Virus record (IMG/VR): IMGVR_UViG_3300035698_010808
Span: 1 to 21,198 of that record
Origin: a virus
Direction: 5' to 3' (one strand)
Length of the DNA stretch: 21,198 nucleotides
Below are positions 3,906 to 12,465 of this stretch, piece by piece (position 1 is the first letter of the stretch; each line of letters begins with the position of its first letter). Below the pieces are notes generated by a model, which did not search any database, was not told the origin of the DNA, and was given only the letters and a program-made list of their open reading frames with translations. The position numbers were made by a program, and so were the translations under genes.

Positions 3906-5276
3906 ATGAAGATAATAAAGAATAAATATAAACCAACCAAGACCCAGCAGATTGCTCATTCGGCTCCCCAACGCTATAAGCTTTTCGGAGGGGCCATGGG
4001 GGGAGGGAAATCCCGTTGGCTCTGTGAGGAGATCAAGGAGCTGTCCCTCCAGTATCCAGGGAACCGAGGGGTTATGTGTCGCTACCATCTCTCTGACTTT
4101 AAGAACTCCACCTTGAAGACTCTCGAGGAGACCCTTCAGCCAGAGCTGATAAAGAATCATAACCGAGCAGAACATACTTTCTATCTCCACAATGGAAGTG
4201 AGATAATGTACATGGGGCTAGCAGAGCAGGAGAACATCAGCAAACTGAAGTCTATGGAGCTGGGATGGTTCGCCATCGACGAGGCTAGCGAAGTCCCTAG
4301 AGAAAACTTCCTATTATTCCAATCAAGATTGAGACGGAGATTGCCCAATGGTACTTTTCCCCAGTACTATGGCATACTGGCTACTAACCCTGATGATTGT
4401 TGGCTCAAAGATGACTTCGTCTTAGGCAGAGGTGGAGAGGACTATCTCTTTATTCCTTCCCTTCCGAGGGATAATCCTTTCCTACCTGCCACCTATGAAA
4501 AAGACCTCAGGAAAACCTATCCGGAAGATTGGATTAGGAGATTCCTCGAGGGGAACTGGGACGAGCTCTCAGGTTCTGACTTGATAATCCCTCCAGATTC
4601 TGTTCGCCCTGCTATCAACAGGGAAATCGTAATAGAGGATAAGCCTGTTATAGCCTATGATATTGCTCGCTTTGGGGATGATGAAATAGTTGGGTACTTC
4701 GGAAAGGGCAACTGCCTTATAGCCCAGGATGTCTCGTCGAAGAAGTCACTTATGGAGACTGTAGGGAGAATCATTAACATGAGGAGGAAGTTTAATGCCA
4801 AGCTTATCGGGGTTGATGATGCTGGGCTAGGAGGGGGAGTCACAGACAGACTAGCAGAGATGAAGGAACCCGTCCTTCCTATTAATGGAGGGGAATCAGC
4901 TCATGAGGATATGAAGTTCTCTAACCTTAAGACCGAGATGCTCTGGTATGCCAGGGAACAATTCCTCGCCGGAAACGTCTCAATCCATAACGACCCAATA
5001 CTTATCAGACAGCTATCATCTACCAAGTATACCTTCCGCTCTAATGGAAAGATAATGGCTGAGAGTAAACAGAATGTTAAATCCAGACTCGGGCAGTCAC
5101 CTGACAGGGCAGATGCTTTTATGCTACTATTATGGACAGCCAAGCAGTTACGTGACCCCTCGAGAGACTTTTCGAGACGTTTAAGGCGGGACTTCTATGA
5201 CAGTCCACAGAGCCAGAACGCTAATGACTACGGATGGTCTTATACTGAGAACCATCCCAACTATATAGGTGTATAA
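3906..5276 (+). CDS. terL: terminase large subunit (ATPase/nuclease packaging motor)
   Basis: This is the packaging motor that translocates DNA into the procapsid and cuts the concatemer. The N-terminal ATPase has a Walker A loop GGAMGGGKS (residues 28-36), Walker B with catalytic Glu LGWFAIDEASE (119-129, D125/E126) and a coupling motif ATN (159-161). The C-terminal RNase H-like nuclease shows acidic residues in AYDIARFGDD (D252), IGVDDAGLGGG (D304/D305) and SPDRADAF (D403). At 456 aa it is full length for the family. The ribosome site is weak (GAGAG in CGACGAGAGAACCTTATG), unlike the other head genes. The stop overlaps the portal start (TAATG). Confidence 0.95.
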   Translation: MKIIKNKYKPTKTQQIAHSAPQRYKLFGGAMGGGKSRWLCEEIKELSLQYPGNRGVMCRYHLSDFKNSTLKTLEETLQPELIKNHNRAEHTFYLHNGSEIMYMGLAEQENISKLKSMELGWFAIDEASEVPRENFLLFQSRLRRRLPNGTFPQYYGILATNPDDCWLKDDFVLGRGGEDYLFIPSLPRDNPFLPATYEKDLRKTYPEDWIRRFLEGNWDELSGSDLIIPPDSVRPAINREIVIEDKPVIAYDIARFGDDEIVGYFGKGNCLIAQDVSSKKSLMETVGRIINMRRKFNAKLIGVDDAGLGGGVTDRLAEMKEPVLPINGGESAHEDMKFSNLKTEMLWYAREQFLAGNVSIHNDPILIRQLSSTKYTFRSNGKIMAESKQNVKSRLGQSPDRADAFMLLLWTAKQLRDPSRDFSRRLRRDFYDSPQSQNANDYGWSYTENHPNYIGV

Positions 5277-7327
5277 TGCCACATAAAGAAGCGAATCCAA
5301 AAGATGTACCTAAAGATAGGACGATGTCCGTAGAGCTTGGTGAGTTCCTAACAGACCTTCGTTCTAAGATAGCCAAGGATGATGACAACAGAGCTAACTG
5401 GAAATCTAAGCTCCGAATAGCTAGTAACCAGAGACTGGGTGTCAAACGATATACTACCAAACCATACCCGGGAGCCCCTAACATCCCCCTGCCAGTAACT
5501 GACAAGTGGATTAAGAAGGCAACCCCAGCTCTAGTCTTATCAGCCTGGGCCCCTAAGAAGCTCTGTGTAGTAAAGGTCGAAGAGGGAGTAGTCTCTCGTC
5601 CAGAGTACGTCGAGAAGGCCAAGAAGGCTGAGATGGCCCTCAATATGATATTCAGGAAGCCCGAGATGGATTGGTTTAAGAAGATGTGTCTGGCAGCAGA
5701 TTACTCTAAAGAAAAGGGTCATGCGATCTTCAGAGTAGTAGAGGAATATAAGAGTAGGGTGGTTCATAAGGTAATCAACCTTAAGGCTTATCCCGCGGAG
5801 CAACTAGCAGCCCTGAAGGCTATGCCCAAGGAACAGAAGACAGCTTTCCTAGCAGACCGCTATAATCTTGATCCCCTCGATGACGATGACAAGATGGTTA
5901 TTGCTGATATCCTGAAGCAGTTTGCTGACGGGAAGAAGAATATAGAGTTTGATGTATATGAGTACACCTCCCTCCCTAATGTAGAAATCCCCTTACCAAG
6001 CAAAATCATAGTCCCTAACTTTGCAACCGACATCAATGAGTCCCCCCGAATAGCCTATGAATACTTTGTGACCAAGGAGGAGTTTGAGCAGAAGATAGCT
6101 GATGGGATCTGGCTCGACAAGGACATCGACGAGCTGGACATGTCTGGGGTCGCCCAGAGGGATGATAATGAGATTGAGCAGCAGAAGGCTCGGAATGAGG
6201 GGATAGCATCTGAAAACCTTGAGACCGAGCTCTTCAAAATCCATGAGGTTCTCTGCTATTATAAGGCTAAGGAATCTGAACCAGCCCAGAAATGGGTCTT
6301 TACATTCCTAGCCGACACCCTAGACCCAGAGGAATCCCTCCTCCAAGATATGCAGTTCCCTTATGAGTTTGACGGCTGGAACTATGAGAAGCATGATAAC
6401 GAAATCAAGGACCCCAGATACCATAACTCTAGGGGCTTGCCCGAGCAGATCAGAGCCATCCAGGATATGATGGAGAAATCTGTCAACAACATGCTTATCA
6501 GAGATGAGATGAACAACACCCCAATGTGGGAAGTGATGAGTAATTCTGAAATCATGGATGCTCATGTCCACTTTGTACCGGGAGGGAAGATACCAGTCAA
6601 GAACATAGGGACGGAGATCCGCAAGCTCAATGAGACCAATAATGTGGATGTCTCCAGTGACCGCATAATGCAAATCCTAAAGGCCTATGCAGAGGAATAT
6701 GTCAGCAGTGGAGACCAGCTATTCAGGAACGCCACCAACGCAGGGGGTGGGAAAACCCTTGGGGAAATCCAAGAGGGTATCAAGCAGAACACAGGTCCCC
6801 TCTCCATAGACGTCATCAACTGGAACAACAGTCTCTCTAAGGTCTATAGGAAAGTATTTGATATGCTAGCCGAGCGACTAGAGGAATCCATCTACATAGA
6901 CGGGACAGTAGTAACCAGAGAAGACTTTAACTTCCCGGCAGAGGTCAAGTCCAATGGGAACCTGGAAGTCTCTGATGCCCAGTTTAGTACCCAGAAAGCC
7001 TACAACAGAGTCAATGTCATCGCCAACCTAATGAAGGCACAGATAGCAAACCAGGAAGACCTCTACAATGCGGCGTCAGATTGGCTAGAGAAGGATGGGG
7101 TCAAGGACCCGAATAAATTCCTAACACATCCAGCCGAGATACTCCAGACCCAGATAGGCCAGATGACCCAACAGGCCCAGCAACTCTCCCAGCAGATTAC
7201 CCAGATGCAGGAGATACTAGGGCAGGGTCAGAAGGATGTGACCAAGATAAGGGCTAGAGGGAAGAAGACAGTTAAGGAAATAGAGGGTAAAACCGAGGTA
7301 GCCAAAGAACCGGAGAAGGTGGTCTAA
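5276..7327 (+). CDS. portal protein, 683 aa
   Basis: This protein forms the dodecameric ring at one head vertex through which DNA passes. It is identified by length, its place directly after terL, and the conserved YPGAPNIPLPVTDKWI segment (residues 64-79) typical of a large class of phage portals. A helix-rich core follows, with ATNAGGGKTLGEIQEG (about residues 485-500) resembling the crown/stem region. The last 60 residues are Gln-rich then Lys/Glu-rich (MTQQAQQLSQQITQMQEIL) and should form a coiled coil or barrel. Its start overlaps the terL stop and its TAA overlaps the next ATG, so expression is coupled across three genes. Confidence 0.9.
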   Translation: MPHKEANPKDVPKDRTMSVELGEFLTDLRSKIAKDDDNRANWKSKLRIASNQRLGVKRYTTKPYPGAPNIPLPVTDKWIKKATPALVLSAWAPKKLCVVKVEEGVVSRPEYVEKAKKAEMALNMIFRKPEMDWFKKMCLAADYSKEKGHAIFRVVEEYKSRVVHKVINLKAYPAEQLAALKAMPKEQKTAFLADRYNLDPLDDDDKMVIADILKQFADGKKNIEFDVYEYTSLPNVEIPLPSKIIVPNFATDINESPRIAYEYFVTKEEFEQKIADGIWLDKDIDELDMSGVAQRDDNEIEQQKARNEGIASENLETELFKIHEVLCYYKAKESEPAQKWVFTFLADTLDPEESLLQDMQFPYEFDGWNYEKHDNEIKDPRYHNSRGLPEQIRAIQDMMEKSVNNMLIRDEMNNTPMWEVMSNSEIMDAHVHFVPGGKIPVKNIGTEIRKLNETNNVDVSSDRIMQILKAYAEEYVSSGDQLFRNATNAGGGKTLGEIQEGIKQNTGPLSIDVINWNNSLSKVYRKVFDMLAERLEESIYIDGTVVTREDFNFPAEVKSNGNLEVSDAQFSTQKAYNRVNVIANLMKAQIANQEDLYNAASDWLEKDGVKDPNKFLTHPAEILQTQIGQMTQQAQQLSQQITQMQEILGQGQKDVTKIRARGKKTVKEIEGKTEVAKEPEKVV

Positions 7328-7716
7328 TGTATTCAGATGACGGATTCCTGCGGCAGCTAGCCGTAGAGGAAAACACACTAACCAAGAAGCTTTCCCTCTG
7401 CCGTCGGGTAGAGCAATGGCTATCTGATAGTGTCTGGACAGAGGTTATAGAACCGACAATTGATAAGTCAATCATTGATGTCCTGGGGGGCAAGATTGGT
7501 AACTCCTGGACCAATGGGCTTATAGATAGAGCTAGGAAGGATGAACGTAGAGAATACTATATAGGGTATAAGACTGCCTTAATAGATTTCCATACCCGCA
7601 TCCTTGACTATGTGAGACAAATCAAGGTTCTCGAGAGCAGAATTGGCTCTATAGAATCTGAGAGAATCAAAGGACCATCAATACCTTTGATGGAAGGAGA
7701 AGAATATGGCGAGTAA
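7327..7716 (+). CDS. hypothetical head-region protein, 129 aa
   Basis: No family is recognised. The protein is mostly helical and charged, with a likely coiled coil near the C-terminus (IDFHTRILDYVRQIKVLESRIGS, about residues 85-107) and an acidic end. It begins inside the portal stop (TAATG) and overlaps the next gene by 11 nt. Its place between portal and scaffold suggests a small head-assembly, head-completion or internal virion protein, but no motif confirms this. The start is fixed by the overlap. The spacing to any ribosome site is covered by coupling. Confidence 0.75.
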   Translation: MYSDDGFLRQLAVEENTLTKKLSLCRRVEQWLSDSVWTEVIEPTIDKSIIDVLGGKIGNSWTNGLIDRARKDERREYYIGYKTALIDFHTRILDYVRQIKVLESRIGSIESERIKGPSIPLMEGEEYGE

Positions 7717-7990
7717 GAAGAAGAAATTCTGGTCTCGACTGCTGACAGGTGGGATATCTGATGCAGTAGACGTAGCCAAGAAATCAACAGCTTTAGGAGA
7801 ACAGGCAAGAAAAGCCTCAGTGAAATGGGCTAAGAGGGCAACCACCCCATCCAAATCAGATCATGGGAAGAGAGCCCCAGCCTCATCCAGCAGTAGGGGA
7901 GACTCTAATCTCGAAAAGATGATAGCAATAGAGAGGATAACCCAAGCAGAACTAGACAAGATGAACGCAGCCAGGAGACTAAACAGGTAA
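7706..7990 (+). CDS. small basic hypothetical protein, 94 aa
   Basis: No family is recognised. The protein is strongly basic (KKKKFWSRLL at the start; many Lys, Arg and Ser through residues 25-65), with a Ser-rich low-complexity stretch (residues 60-64) and a C-terminal helix (ERITQAELDKMNAARRLNR). This composition suits DNA or RNA binding or a structural linker. The ribosome site GGAAGGAGAAG lies within the end of the previous gene. It belongs to the run of small genes between portal and scaffold. Confidence 0.75.
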   Translation: MASKKKKFWSRLLTGGISDAVDVAKKSTALGEQARKASVKWAKRATTPSKSDHGKRAPASSSSRGDSNLEKMIAIERITQAELDKMNAARRLNR

Positions 7991-7993
7991 CTT

Positions 7994-8278
7994 ATGATAC
8001 ACCCAAAGATCGGAATGCACTACGAGGATTGCCGTAACCGAATCAACCGGCTCCGCAACACCAAGGGGGCCGACGAGCAACGAGCTGTTCGCCTAGCTAA
8101 ATCCCTCATGGGACAGGCCGAACTCCATCAAAAAGGGGCAACCAATGAACTGCTTAGGGAAATGGACCAGAGGAAATCATTCTCAGGGGCTGGGAACTCC
8201 CAGATAGGCATCGGGCCGGGGAAGAAATCCGGCACAGGCAACTGGACCTGGAAGAATAAGGAATGGGTAAGAAAGTGA
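7994..8278 (+). CDS. small basic hypothetical protein, 94 aa
   Basis: No family is recognised. A helical N-terminal two thirds (RNRINRLRNTKGADEQRAVRLAKSLMGQAELHQKG) is followed by a Gly/Ser/Lys-rich tail ending GNWTWKNKEWVRK, where Trp residues may insert into a partner. The start lies three bases after the preceding stop, with a weak ribosome site, so it probably relies on coupling. A second ATG at 8015 is possible. It overlaps the next gene by 16 nt. Confidence 0.65.
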   Translation: MIHPKIGMHYEDCRNRINRLRNTKGADEQRAVRLAKSLMGQAELHQKGATNELLREMDQRKSFSGAGNSQIGIGPGKKSGTGNWTWKNKEWVRK

Positions 8279-8520
8279 ATAGTGTGAAAGGCTTAAGGAA
8301 GAGGAATAGTGTGAAAGATGGGAACTGTAAGCACAGCATCAGAGACAAGAAGCTATCCTGCTCCCATTCCCTATTGAAGTTCATCAAGACCAGCAGGGCA
8401 GTCAGATGTCAGATCTGTAGTCTCAGATGGATACCCTTAGATGATGCTATGAGAATAGGCGGAACCTATTCCATTACCAGTAGAAGGAAGAAGGGCAACG
8501 ACTATTACACAGTCAAATAA
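8263..8520 (+). CDS. small zinc-finger-like protein, 85 aa
   Basis: A basic N-terminus (MGKKVNSVKGLRKRNSVKDG) is followed by candidate metal ligands C22, H24, C33, H35, C49 and C52. The last two lie in RCQICSLRW, and CSHS plus CQIC resemble the paired ligands of small phage zinc ribbons. The peptide NSVK occurs twice (residues 6-9 and 15-18) because of a direct DNA repeat (8277-8290 and 8304-8317). The start overlaps the previous gene, and AAGGA sits almost against the ATG. A nucleic-acid-binding role is likely but the partner is unknown. Confidence 0.65.
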   Translation: MGKKVNSVKGLRKRNSVKDGNCKHSIRDKKLSCSHSLLKFIKTSRAVRCQICSLRWIPLDDAMRIGGTYSITSRRKKGNDYYTVK

Positions 8521-8524
8521 CACT

Positions 8525-8594
8525 CACAATATAGTTTCTGGGTAACTTACAACCCCGTGAACCACAACTATAGTTTCTGGGTACCTAAAACCCT
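8525..8594 (+). repeat. two 39-bp tandem repeats before the scaffold gene
   Basis: TATAGTTTCTGGGTA occurs exactly at 8530-8544 and 8569-8583. The similarity extends on both sides (CACAA... before, ...ACCC after), and each copy can fold a GGGT-n-ACCC mini-hairpin. The pair fills the 85-bp gap before the scaffold ribosome site. It could be a regulator or RNA-processing site that sets scaffold and capsid expression above the upstream genes. Confidence 0.6.
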
Positions 8595-8605
8595 GAGGAG
8601 ATACA

Positions 8606-9595
8606 ATGTTAGAAGACAAGATAGCAGATGAAACTGTAGACACTGCTGATACAACGTCTACTGATGAAGGGTCAAAGTCAATAGCAGAGGTCCAGGATGA
8701 CCTCCTAACGGCTCCTGAACCCGTAGAGAAAGAGGATTCTTCAGAGTCCTCCACAGATGACGACTCCAAGGGGCTAGACCTCGAGGACACCGAGTCTGAT
8801 GACACTGAATCTGATGAGACCGACGACGACGATGACGATGATGCACCGCCAACTCGTAACAAAGACGGGTTTAAGAGAGGAATTGACAAACTTAAACGCC
8901 AGCTCGATGAAGCGAATGATAAGATTGCTAATCTTGAATCCAAGAAAGCAGAGCCAGCTAAACCCCAGGAAAAGGAGTATAGCGAAGCCCAGCTGAAAAA
9001 GGCTATGGTCACAGCCGTAGAAGACAATGATGCAGAGCTCATCTACGAGATAATGAACTATAAGCTTAAGAAACAAGAGACCAGACTCAAGTCTGAGTAT
9101 GAGCAATCCCAAAAACAGGCAGTTGACTCAGACCGGCACCAACGAGTTGAATGGACCCAGATCCTAAAAGACCATACACCCCTAGTTAAGGAATATGGCC
9201 AAGAGTTCGATCTGAAAGACCAGAAAAGTGACTTTTATAAGTCTGCCTGGCGGTTATTCAATGGCTATCCCGCTGATAGCGACAATGCGGACGACTGGGA
9301 TGAAACAATGTTCCAGAAGTACCATCGCTTAGGGGTTAGGACCGCTGTATCAGATGCCCTGGTGCACATGATCAAAGGCCGTAAGAGGTCTAAATCAAGT
9401 AACAAAACAGAGCGGAATCTCAAGAAAAAACTAGTGAAAGAGAGACGCAAGCGGTCATTAACATCCAACTCTGGCAGGGCTAAAGCAGATGCCCCTCCAA
9501 AACGCCAAAGAGGAACAATGACTGATAAAGAACGCTTAGACGACGTATTATCCGAGCGTAAAAAAGTCAAAGAAAGTGCTATGGGAAATAGCTAA
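8606..9595 (+). CDS. capsid scaffolding protein, 329 aa
   Basis: This is the predicted internal scaffold for procapsid assembly. Evidence: it lies immediately before the major capsid gene, has an extremely acidic disordered N-terminus (Asp/Glu/Ser/Thr-rich residues 1-80, including seven consecutive Asp at about 73-79), a central coiled coil (GIDKLKRQLDEANDKIANLESKKAE, about 91-115) and a basic C-terminal end (NLKKKLVKERRKR and later KRQRG). That is the usual layout of scaffolds that bind the capsid protein through a basic tail. The ribosome site GAGGAG is good. The acidic DNA tract accounts for a long serine-rich open frame on the opposite strand. Confidence 0.85.
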   Translation: MLEDKIADETVDTADTTSTDEGSKSIAEVQDDLLTAPEPVEKEDSSESSTDDDSKGLDLEDTESDDTESDETDDDDDDDAPPTRNKDGFKRGIDKLKRQLDEANDKIANLESKKAEPAKPQEKEYSEAQLKKAMVTAVEDNDAELIYEIMNYKLKKQETRLKSEYEQSQKQAVDSDRHQRVEWTQILKDHTPLVKEYGQEFDLKDQKSDFYKSAWRLFNGYPADSDNADDWDETMFQKYHRLGVRTAVSDALVHMIKGRKRSKSSNKTERNLKKKLVKERRKRSLTSNSGRAKADAPPKRQRGTMTDKERLDDVLSERKKVKESAMGNS

Positions 9596-9603
9596 GGAGA
9601 ATT

Positions 9604-10536
9604 ATGGGACAGCAAGTATGGTCGGTAAATTCTCTTGGTGGATACCTCGCTTCTGATGAGTTCTCAAAGAAGGTTCGACATCTCGCACAGCCTATTATGA
9701 AGTTCAGGCAGTTCGTAGATGCTGAAGCAGCTATGGGAAAGAATCGGGGCGATGCAGTCCTGTTCACAAAGATAAGTAACATCTCAACACAGGGTGGGAC
9801 TATCAATGAAACAGCGACGATACCAAAGAGAAACTATACCATTACACAAGGAACACTTAACGTAACTGAGTACGGGAATGCAGTTCCCTTCACCCTCAAG
9901 GCCCAAACCCTTGCGGAAGTGGCAGTACCAGACATCGTTAGGACAGTACTCCGTAATGATATGGCTAAAGTGCTTGATAGTGCAGCAGCTATGCAGTTCA
10001 AAACATCAGACTATAAGGCAGTAGTAGTCAATACAGCTACAACTAGCTTCTATACAGATGGTACAGCAGCGGCAACATCAACAGGTAACATGAGCGACAA
10101 GAACGTCAGAGATGTCATCGATCAGATGAAGATCATGAATGTTCCCCGCTATGATGGCAACAACTACATATGTGTTGCCTCTACAAACTCAATCCGTGGT
10201 CTTTATGACTACTTTGAGAGCAAAGTAATCCAGACAACAGCCAAACCGATGTTCAATGGGGAAATTGGTCAGTACTACGGGTGCAGATTCGTAGAAGAGA
10301 CCAACATCCTGAAGAACACTGTCGGTTCTGGAAGTCAGTTTGGTGAAGCTGTGTTCTTTGGTGCAGATGCTATCCGTGAGGGTATCGCTATAGCTGAGAA
10401 CATAAGAATAGATCTTCCTAAGGATTTTGGAAGAGACCAGGCGATCGCATGGTATTACCTGGGTGGTTTTGTGAAGACATGGGATTATTCTGGTGACGGA
10501 GAATCTCACATCATTCACTTGACCGCAACTGCTTAG
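9604..10536 (+). CDS. major capsid protein, HK97-fold (N4-gp56-like), 310 aa
   Basis: This is the shell-forming protein. It is recognised by position after the scaffold, typical length, and family-like segments: an N-terminal arm with LAQPIMKFRQFVDAEAAMGKNRGDAVLFTKISNI (residues 27-60), a beta-rich TQGTLNVTEYGNAVPFTLKAQTLAEVAVPDIV (about 81-112), a spine helix (DIVRTVLRNDMAKVLDSAAAMQF), and a C-terminal A-domain with MNVPRYDGNNYICVAS and FVEETNIL. This matches what I know of the N4-gp56 family of major capsid proteins. It has a GGAGAATT ribosome site and ends in TAG, ten bases before the next strong ribosome site. Confidence 0.9.
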   Translation: MGQQVWSVNSLGGYLASDEFSKKVRHLAQPIMKFRQFVDAEAAMGKNRGDAVLFTKISNISTQGGTINETATIPKRNYTITQGTLNVTEYGNAVPFTLKAQTLAEVAVPDIVRTVLRNDMAKVLDSAAAMQFKTSDYKAVVVNTATTSFYTDGTAAATSTGNMSDKNVRDVIDQMKIMNVPRYDGNNYICVASTNSIRGLYDYFESKVIQTTAKPMFNGEIGQYYGCRFVEETNILKNTVGSGSQFGEAVFFGADAIREGIAIAENIRIDLPKDFGRDQAIAWYYLGGFVKTWDYSGDGESHIIHLTATA

Positions 10537-10548
10537 AAAGGAGGACAA

Positions 10549-10953
10549 ATGAGTTATTCAGATGCAAAATATGGTTTGAAAAGGCGTATTGTCTTCCCTA
10601 ATGTGGATGCAATAGGTGCGGCAGCAGTTCACCCTGATGAAATTAGTTTCGCAACAAAGACTAAAATCATCAAGTTCGGTATTATCGCACAAGATAATAC
10701 TGTTCGAGCTTCTAGTGACACAGTCTTAGACTTGGTCACAGCGGCTGGGGCGGCTACTATCGCTCAGTTCACAACTTCTGTGGCGGCTAACATAGCCACT
10801 GCTGATGTTGCAACAGGTGCAACCTTAACAACCGCAACAACTGTAGCGGCAAATTCTGTGCTACAGGGTGCTGTAGGGGTTATTGGGTCAGCCGGGAACT
10901 TCCAGTATTACATTGATGTACAGGAACAGTTCGACATCGCTGATGCAGCTTAG
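10549..10953 (+). CDS. probable capsid-associated (decoration/head) protein, 134 aa
   Basis: No family is recognised with certainty. The central part is low-complexity Ala/Thr/Val (AAGAATIAQFTTSVAANIATADVATGATLTTATTVAANS, about residues 64-102), typical of beta-rich extracellular or virion proteins. The ends look structured, with the N-terminal GLKRRIVFPNVDAI and the C-terminal NFQYYIDVQEQFDIA. It directly follows the capsid gene and has the strongest ribosome site in the module (GAAAGGAGGACAA), as expected for a high-copy head protein. A decoration or cement protein is the likeliest role, by position and composition only. Confidence 0.65.
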   Translation: MSYSDAKYGLKRRIVFPNVDAIGAAAVHPDEISFATKTKIIKFGIIAQDNTVRASSDTVLDLVTAAGAATIAQFTTSVAANIATADVATGATLTTATTVAANSVLQGAVGVIGSAGNFQYYIDVQEQFDIADAA

Positions 10954-10962
10954 TTAGATTGT

Positions 10963-10993
10963 TAGGGGGATAGATGAGTAGTCTATCTCCCTA
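10963..10993 (+). terminator. 12-bp hairpin after the capsid genes, without U-tract
   Basis: TAGGGGGATAGA (10963-10974) pairs with TCTATCTCCCTA (10982-10993) around TGAGTAG, with a single G-U pair. No run of T follows, so it is not a standard Rho-independent terminator. It may slow transcription, mark an mRNA 3' end after processing, or protect capsid mRNA. It lies exactly at the border between head genes and the glycan cassette. Confidence 0.55.
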
Positions 10994-11015
10994 GCGTCTA
11001 AACTTAGGAGACAAG

Positions 11016-12017
11016 ATGAAACTCAAGGTACTGGTATTAGCCCACAGGGTATGCAGTCGCACAACCAAAGAACTTATAGCTCTTAGTGACAAGGTAGACC
11101 TGCACTTGGTGACAGCTAAGATACCTTTAGCAGACATCTTCAAAACAGTAACATTTTATCAGACAAGTCTAGGACTCCGGGAAGCCCTCAAGAGATTCCA
11201 TGATGTAGACATTATCCACGCAGTAAGTGAGCCCTCTTGGGTCGTAATAGCCTGTAGGGAAATCCTTCCAGAGAAAAGAATAGTCCTAGACTGGCATGAT
11301 GCACAGTGGTGGAGATCAGAGGACCCGATAGATGCTTCTACCGAGGAGAGACTGGTAGGCAGTTGGGTAGATGGGGTAATACTCCCATCTAATGCATGTA
11401 AGAAGATCTTTGAAGAGGTATCAAAGACACCCTGCTTAGTCCTGCCCCCATACTGCAATGAGCAGAGTATAGCTTATCAGTCCTGGGGCTATATAGGAGG
11501 AATAGTATATGAAGGCAGGGTAGACCTCCCTTCAGCTCGAAAGTATATGAACTACTGTAAGTATGTAGAACTCTGTAATGCCTTTTTAAAGGCAGACATA
11601 GCTTTCAACATCTACTCACCCTTCAGCGAGTACCCAGAGCATAAGAAAGTCTATGAGCACATATGTGCGTGGAACAAGGCCCGAGAACACAACCACCTCA
11701 TCAACCTCCTAGGAGTATATGACTGGGGACTCTGCGGCAACATAGGCAAGCACAGGGAATGGGATATCACAATGCCCAACAAACTATTCGAATACATGTC
11801 AGCAGGAATCCCGATCATAGCCCTTAATGCCAAGCAGTCAGGCGACTTTGTAGAAAAACACGGCATAGGTATATCAGTCAACTCAATAGATGAGATTAAA
11901 GAACGCTGGGATGAGAGAGAAGCATGTCAGAAGAACGTAATGCTCAAACGTCACCAGTTCACCATGGAGAAAAATATTGGAACAGTCACAGACTTCTATC
12001 AAAGAATTCTATCGTAG
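11016..12017 (+). CDS. GT-B glycosyltransferase (GT4-like), 333 aa
   Basis: The enzyme is predicted to transfer a sugar from an activated donor to a surface glycan or protein in the host cytoplasm. The N-terminal Rossmann half starts MKLKVLVLAHRV and contains DIIHAVSEPSWVVIAC (65-80) and VLDWHDAQWW (90-99). The C-terminal half has ITMPNKLFEYMSAGIPIIAL (251-270), the donor-binding helix region typical of GT4-like GT-B enzymes, followed by a GIGISV strand. Length is normal to slightly short. The ribosome site CTTAGGAGAC is good. It is the first gene of the glycan cassette and its end overlaps the next gene by 41 nt. Confidence 0.85.
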   Translation: MKLKVLVLAHRVCSRTTKELIALSDKVDLHLVTAKIPLADIFKTVTFYQTSLGLREALKRFHDVDIIHAVSEPSWVVIACREILPEKRIVLDWHDAQWWRSEDPIDASTEERLVGSWVDGVILPSNACKKIFEEVSKTPCLVLPPYCNEQSIAYQSWGYIGGIVYEGRVDLPSARKYMNYCKYVELCNAFLKADIAFNIYSPFSEYPEHKKVYEHICAWNKAREHNHLINLLGVYDWGLCGNIGKHREWDITMPNKLFEYMSAGIPIIALNAKQSGDFVEKHGIGISVNSIDEIKERWDEREACQKNVMLKRHQFTMEKNIGTVTDFYQRILS

Positions 12018-12465
12018 CCATGCTAAACGCCTGAAAGTATCAGGGCGTATGCTGCATATCGTATCCTCTATTCCAGAATGGATAGCTGGAAAGGATATCA
12101 TCGATATAGGTTCTGGCAGTGGTCTAATTACTTCTTGCATGAATGTATACGCCAAATCAGTAGACGCTGTTGACCTCGACGAGGATATCACCAAATATCT
12201 CTCAGACAGACTCTATGACGTAGCGACCTGCTTTGATGTCCTCGAGCATGTGACTAACTTGTCCCAAGCTCTAAATAATGTAATGCTTCTGACAAAACCT
12301 GGTGGGCTGATGATATTCAATCAACCAGAACAGCGTGACCTCACTCAGCCGCTAGACACTGTTGTCACATTGTATAACTTACTCCCAGTAGGCAAACTTA
12401 TCTACCTGGAAAACTATGGATTCTCAAGCGAGGAATCCTACAACTTTATGGTGTTTGTAAAATGA
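11977..12465 (+). CDS. short class I SAM-dependent methyltransferase, TTG start, 162 aa
   Basis: This is a predicted methyltransferase, probably acting on a sugar or lipid-linked glycan given its neighbours. Motif I is DIIDIGSGSGLIT (40-52), an acidic post-I loop is DLDED (66-70), motif II is CFDVLEHV (85-92), and a KPGG turn (107-110) precedes the strand that carries LMIFN. The start is TTG at 11977, with GGAG seven bases upstream inside the previous gene; no ATG serves. At 162 aa it is a minimal Methyltransf_11-type domain, with almost nothing between the acidic loop and motif II. The stop overlaps the next ATG (ATGA). Confidence 0.8.
   Translation: MEQSQTSIKEFYRSHAKRLKVSGRMLHIVSSIPEWIAGKDIIDIGSGSGLITSCMNVYAKSVDAVDLDEDITKYLSDRLYDVATCFDVLEHVTNLSQALNNVMLLTKPGGLMIFNQPEQRDLTQPLDTVVTLYNLLPVGKLIYLENYGFSSEESYNFMVFVK

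Noticed and set aside
8524-9042. 172-aa serine-rich frame on the minus strand
   Set aside because: It is the antisense of the Asp/Glu-rich scaffold N-terminus; serine richness follows from GAT/GAC/GAA codons read backwards.
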